From Nocardia niigatensis NBRC 100131 (GTDB lineage: Bacteria; Actinomycetota; Actinomycetes; Mycobacteriales; Mycobacteriaceae), in the NCBI RefSeq assembly GCF_000308655.1, contig NZ_BAGC01000035.1:248001-312000 (forward strand): 64,000 nucleotides of DNA, given 5' to 3'. A model generated the notes under the pieces. It was not told the DNA's origin and searched no databases. It saw only the letters and a program-made list of their open reading frames with translations. Each line of letters starts with the position of its first letter. Position 1 is the stretch's first letter. The position numbers and the translations under genes are program-made. This document shows positions 63,598-64,000 of the stretch, in pieces.

Positions 63598-64000
63598 GTG
63601 AGCATCGCAACCACCGTCGTGGACGAGCAGTTCCGCGCACTGCCGCTGTCCGCGCTCGCCGACGCCGCGCTGACCGCGGCCCGTGCGGCCGGCGCCGAAT
63701 ACGCGGACCTGCGCGTGCACCGACTTGTGCAGCAGTCCATCCGATTGCGCGACGGCCGCGTCGAATCGGTGTCCGACAGTACCGATCTCGGGTTCGCGGT
63801 GCGCGTGATCGTGGACGGCACCTGGGGTTTCGCCTCGCACGCCGACCTCACCACCACCACTGCCGCCGAGGTGGCGCGCCGCGCGGTGACGGTGGCGCAG
63901 ACCCTGCGCGCGCTCAATCGCGAACGCGTCGAACTCGCCCCGGAGCCGCGCTACGACGGCGCCGAGTACGTCTCCGCCTACGACGTGGACCCCTTCGAGG
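63598..64000 (+). CDS. TldD/PmbA-family metalloprotease, 5' part
   Basis: The gene runs off the right edge after 134 codons. The N-terminal TldD/PmbA pattern is clear: LADAALTAARAAGAEYADLR, VHRLVQQSIRLRDGRVESVS, STDLGFAVRVIVDGTWGFAS and TTAAEVARRAVTVAQTLRAL. TldD-PmbA pairs form a heterodimeric protease that cleaves unfolded peptides, including the leader or precursor of microcin B17. The zinc-binding HExxxH helix lies beyond the window. The GTG at 63598 is supported by GGTGCGGGTG. A pmbA partner probably follows. Confidence 0.9.
   Translation, partial: MSIATTVVDEQFRALPLSALADAALTAARAAGAEYADLRVHRLVQQSIRLRDGRVESVSDSTDLGFAVRVIVDGTWGFASHADLTTTTAAEVARRAVTVAQTLRALNRERVELAPEPRYDGAEYVSAYDVDPFE

Overview
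The window is 64 kb of high-GC actinobacterial chromosome. Several landmarks point to Nocardia or a close relative in the Mycobacteriales: a furA-katG pair behind a recognisable furA operator, the RNA polymerase-binding protein RbpA, separate lnt and fxsA genes, an F420-type (LLM) oxidoreductase, a perfect KstR-type operator, a Tat-exported DyP peroxidase and a very large multimodular NRPS. This placement is inferred from gene content; no 16S gene is present. No tRNA, rRNA, CRISPR array or insertion sequence was recognised.

Region 1 (0-4.3 kb): the 3' end of a glycosyltransferase, a SAM-dependent methyltransferase, a decayed MarR regulator, and furA-katG closed by a strong terminator. Region 2 (4.3-8.8 kb): a tightly overlapping minus-strand redox operon (small anchored protein, ApbE flavin transferase, small ORF, ferric-reductase-like cytochrome, NuoF-like subunit, ferredoxin). 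It lacks a visible FMN-binding acceptor for ApbE. Region 3 (9-24.5 kb): mostly single metabolic genes, including a divergent MmuM / HsaD-like hydrolase pair sharing a KstR box, a cyclophilin, a fructosamine-kinase-like gene, XRE and DeoR regulators, an SDR, an acetyltransferase and a DUF4173 membrane protein. Several small gene remnants lie between them. Region 4 (24.8-29.6 kb): an OmpR-type two-component system next to a copper/peroxidase group (His-rich membrane protein, PCu(A)C chaperone, DyP peroxidase) and a YnfA protein. Region 5 (29.7-38 kb): TetR with a divergent MFS-SGNH operon, a GT9 glycosyltransferase, EamA, ArsR, an M23 peptidase and membrane proteins.

Region 6 (38-59.6 kb) is the most interesting. 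The conserved rbpA neighbourhood (an Rv2049c-like zinc-finger gene, rbpA, lnt, fxsA) is interrupted between rbpA and lnt by a 15.5-kb minus-strand operon. It encodes a four-module, 4545-residue NRPS (C-A-T x4 plus TE) and an ABC exporter of the DrrA/DrrB type, with 4-bp overlaps. The polyprenol-phosphate mannose synthase (ppm1) expected at this junction is absent from the window, and a frameshifted SnoaL-like fragment lies at the rbpA-side edge. The first adenylation domain carries the EntF-type serine pocket. The other three have related hydrophobic pockets that I cannot assign. The operon has a long leader containing a perfect 9+9 bp palindrome. A MazEF/PemK-like toxin-antitoxin pair lies just beyond the amidohydrolase.

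Region 7 (59.6-64 kb): a NarL-type two-component system, a TauE/SafE transporter, a TetR regulator and the start of a TldD/PmbA-family gene.
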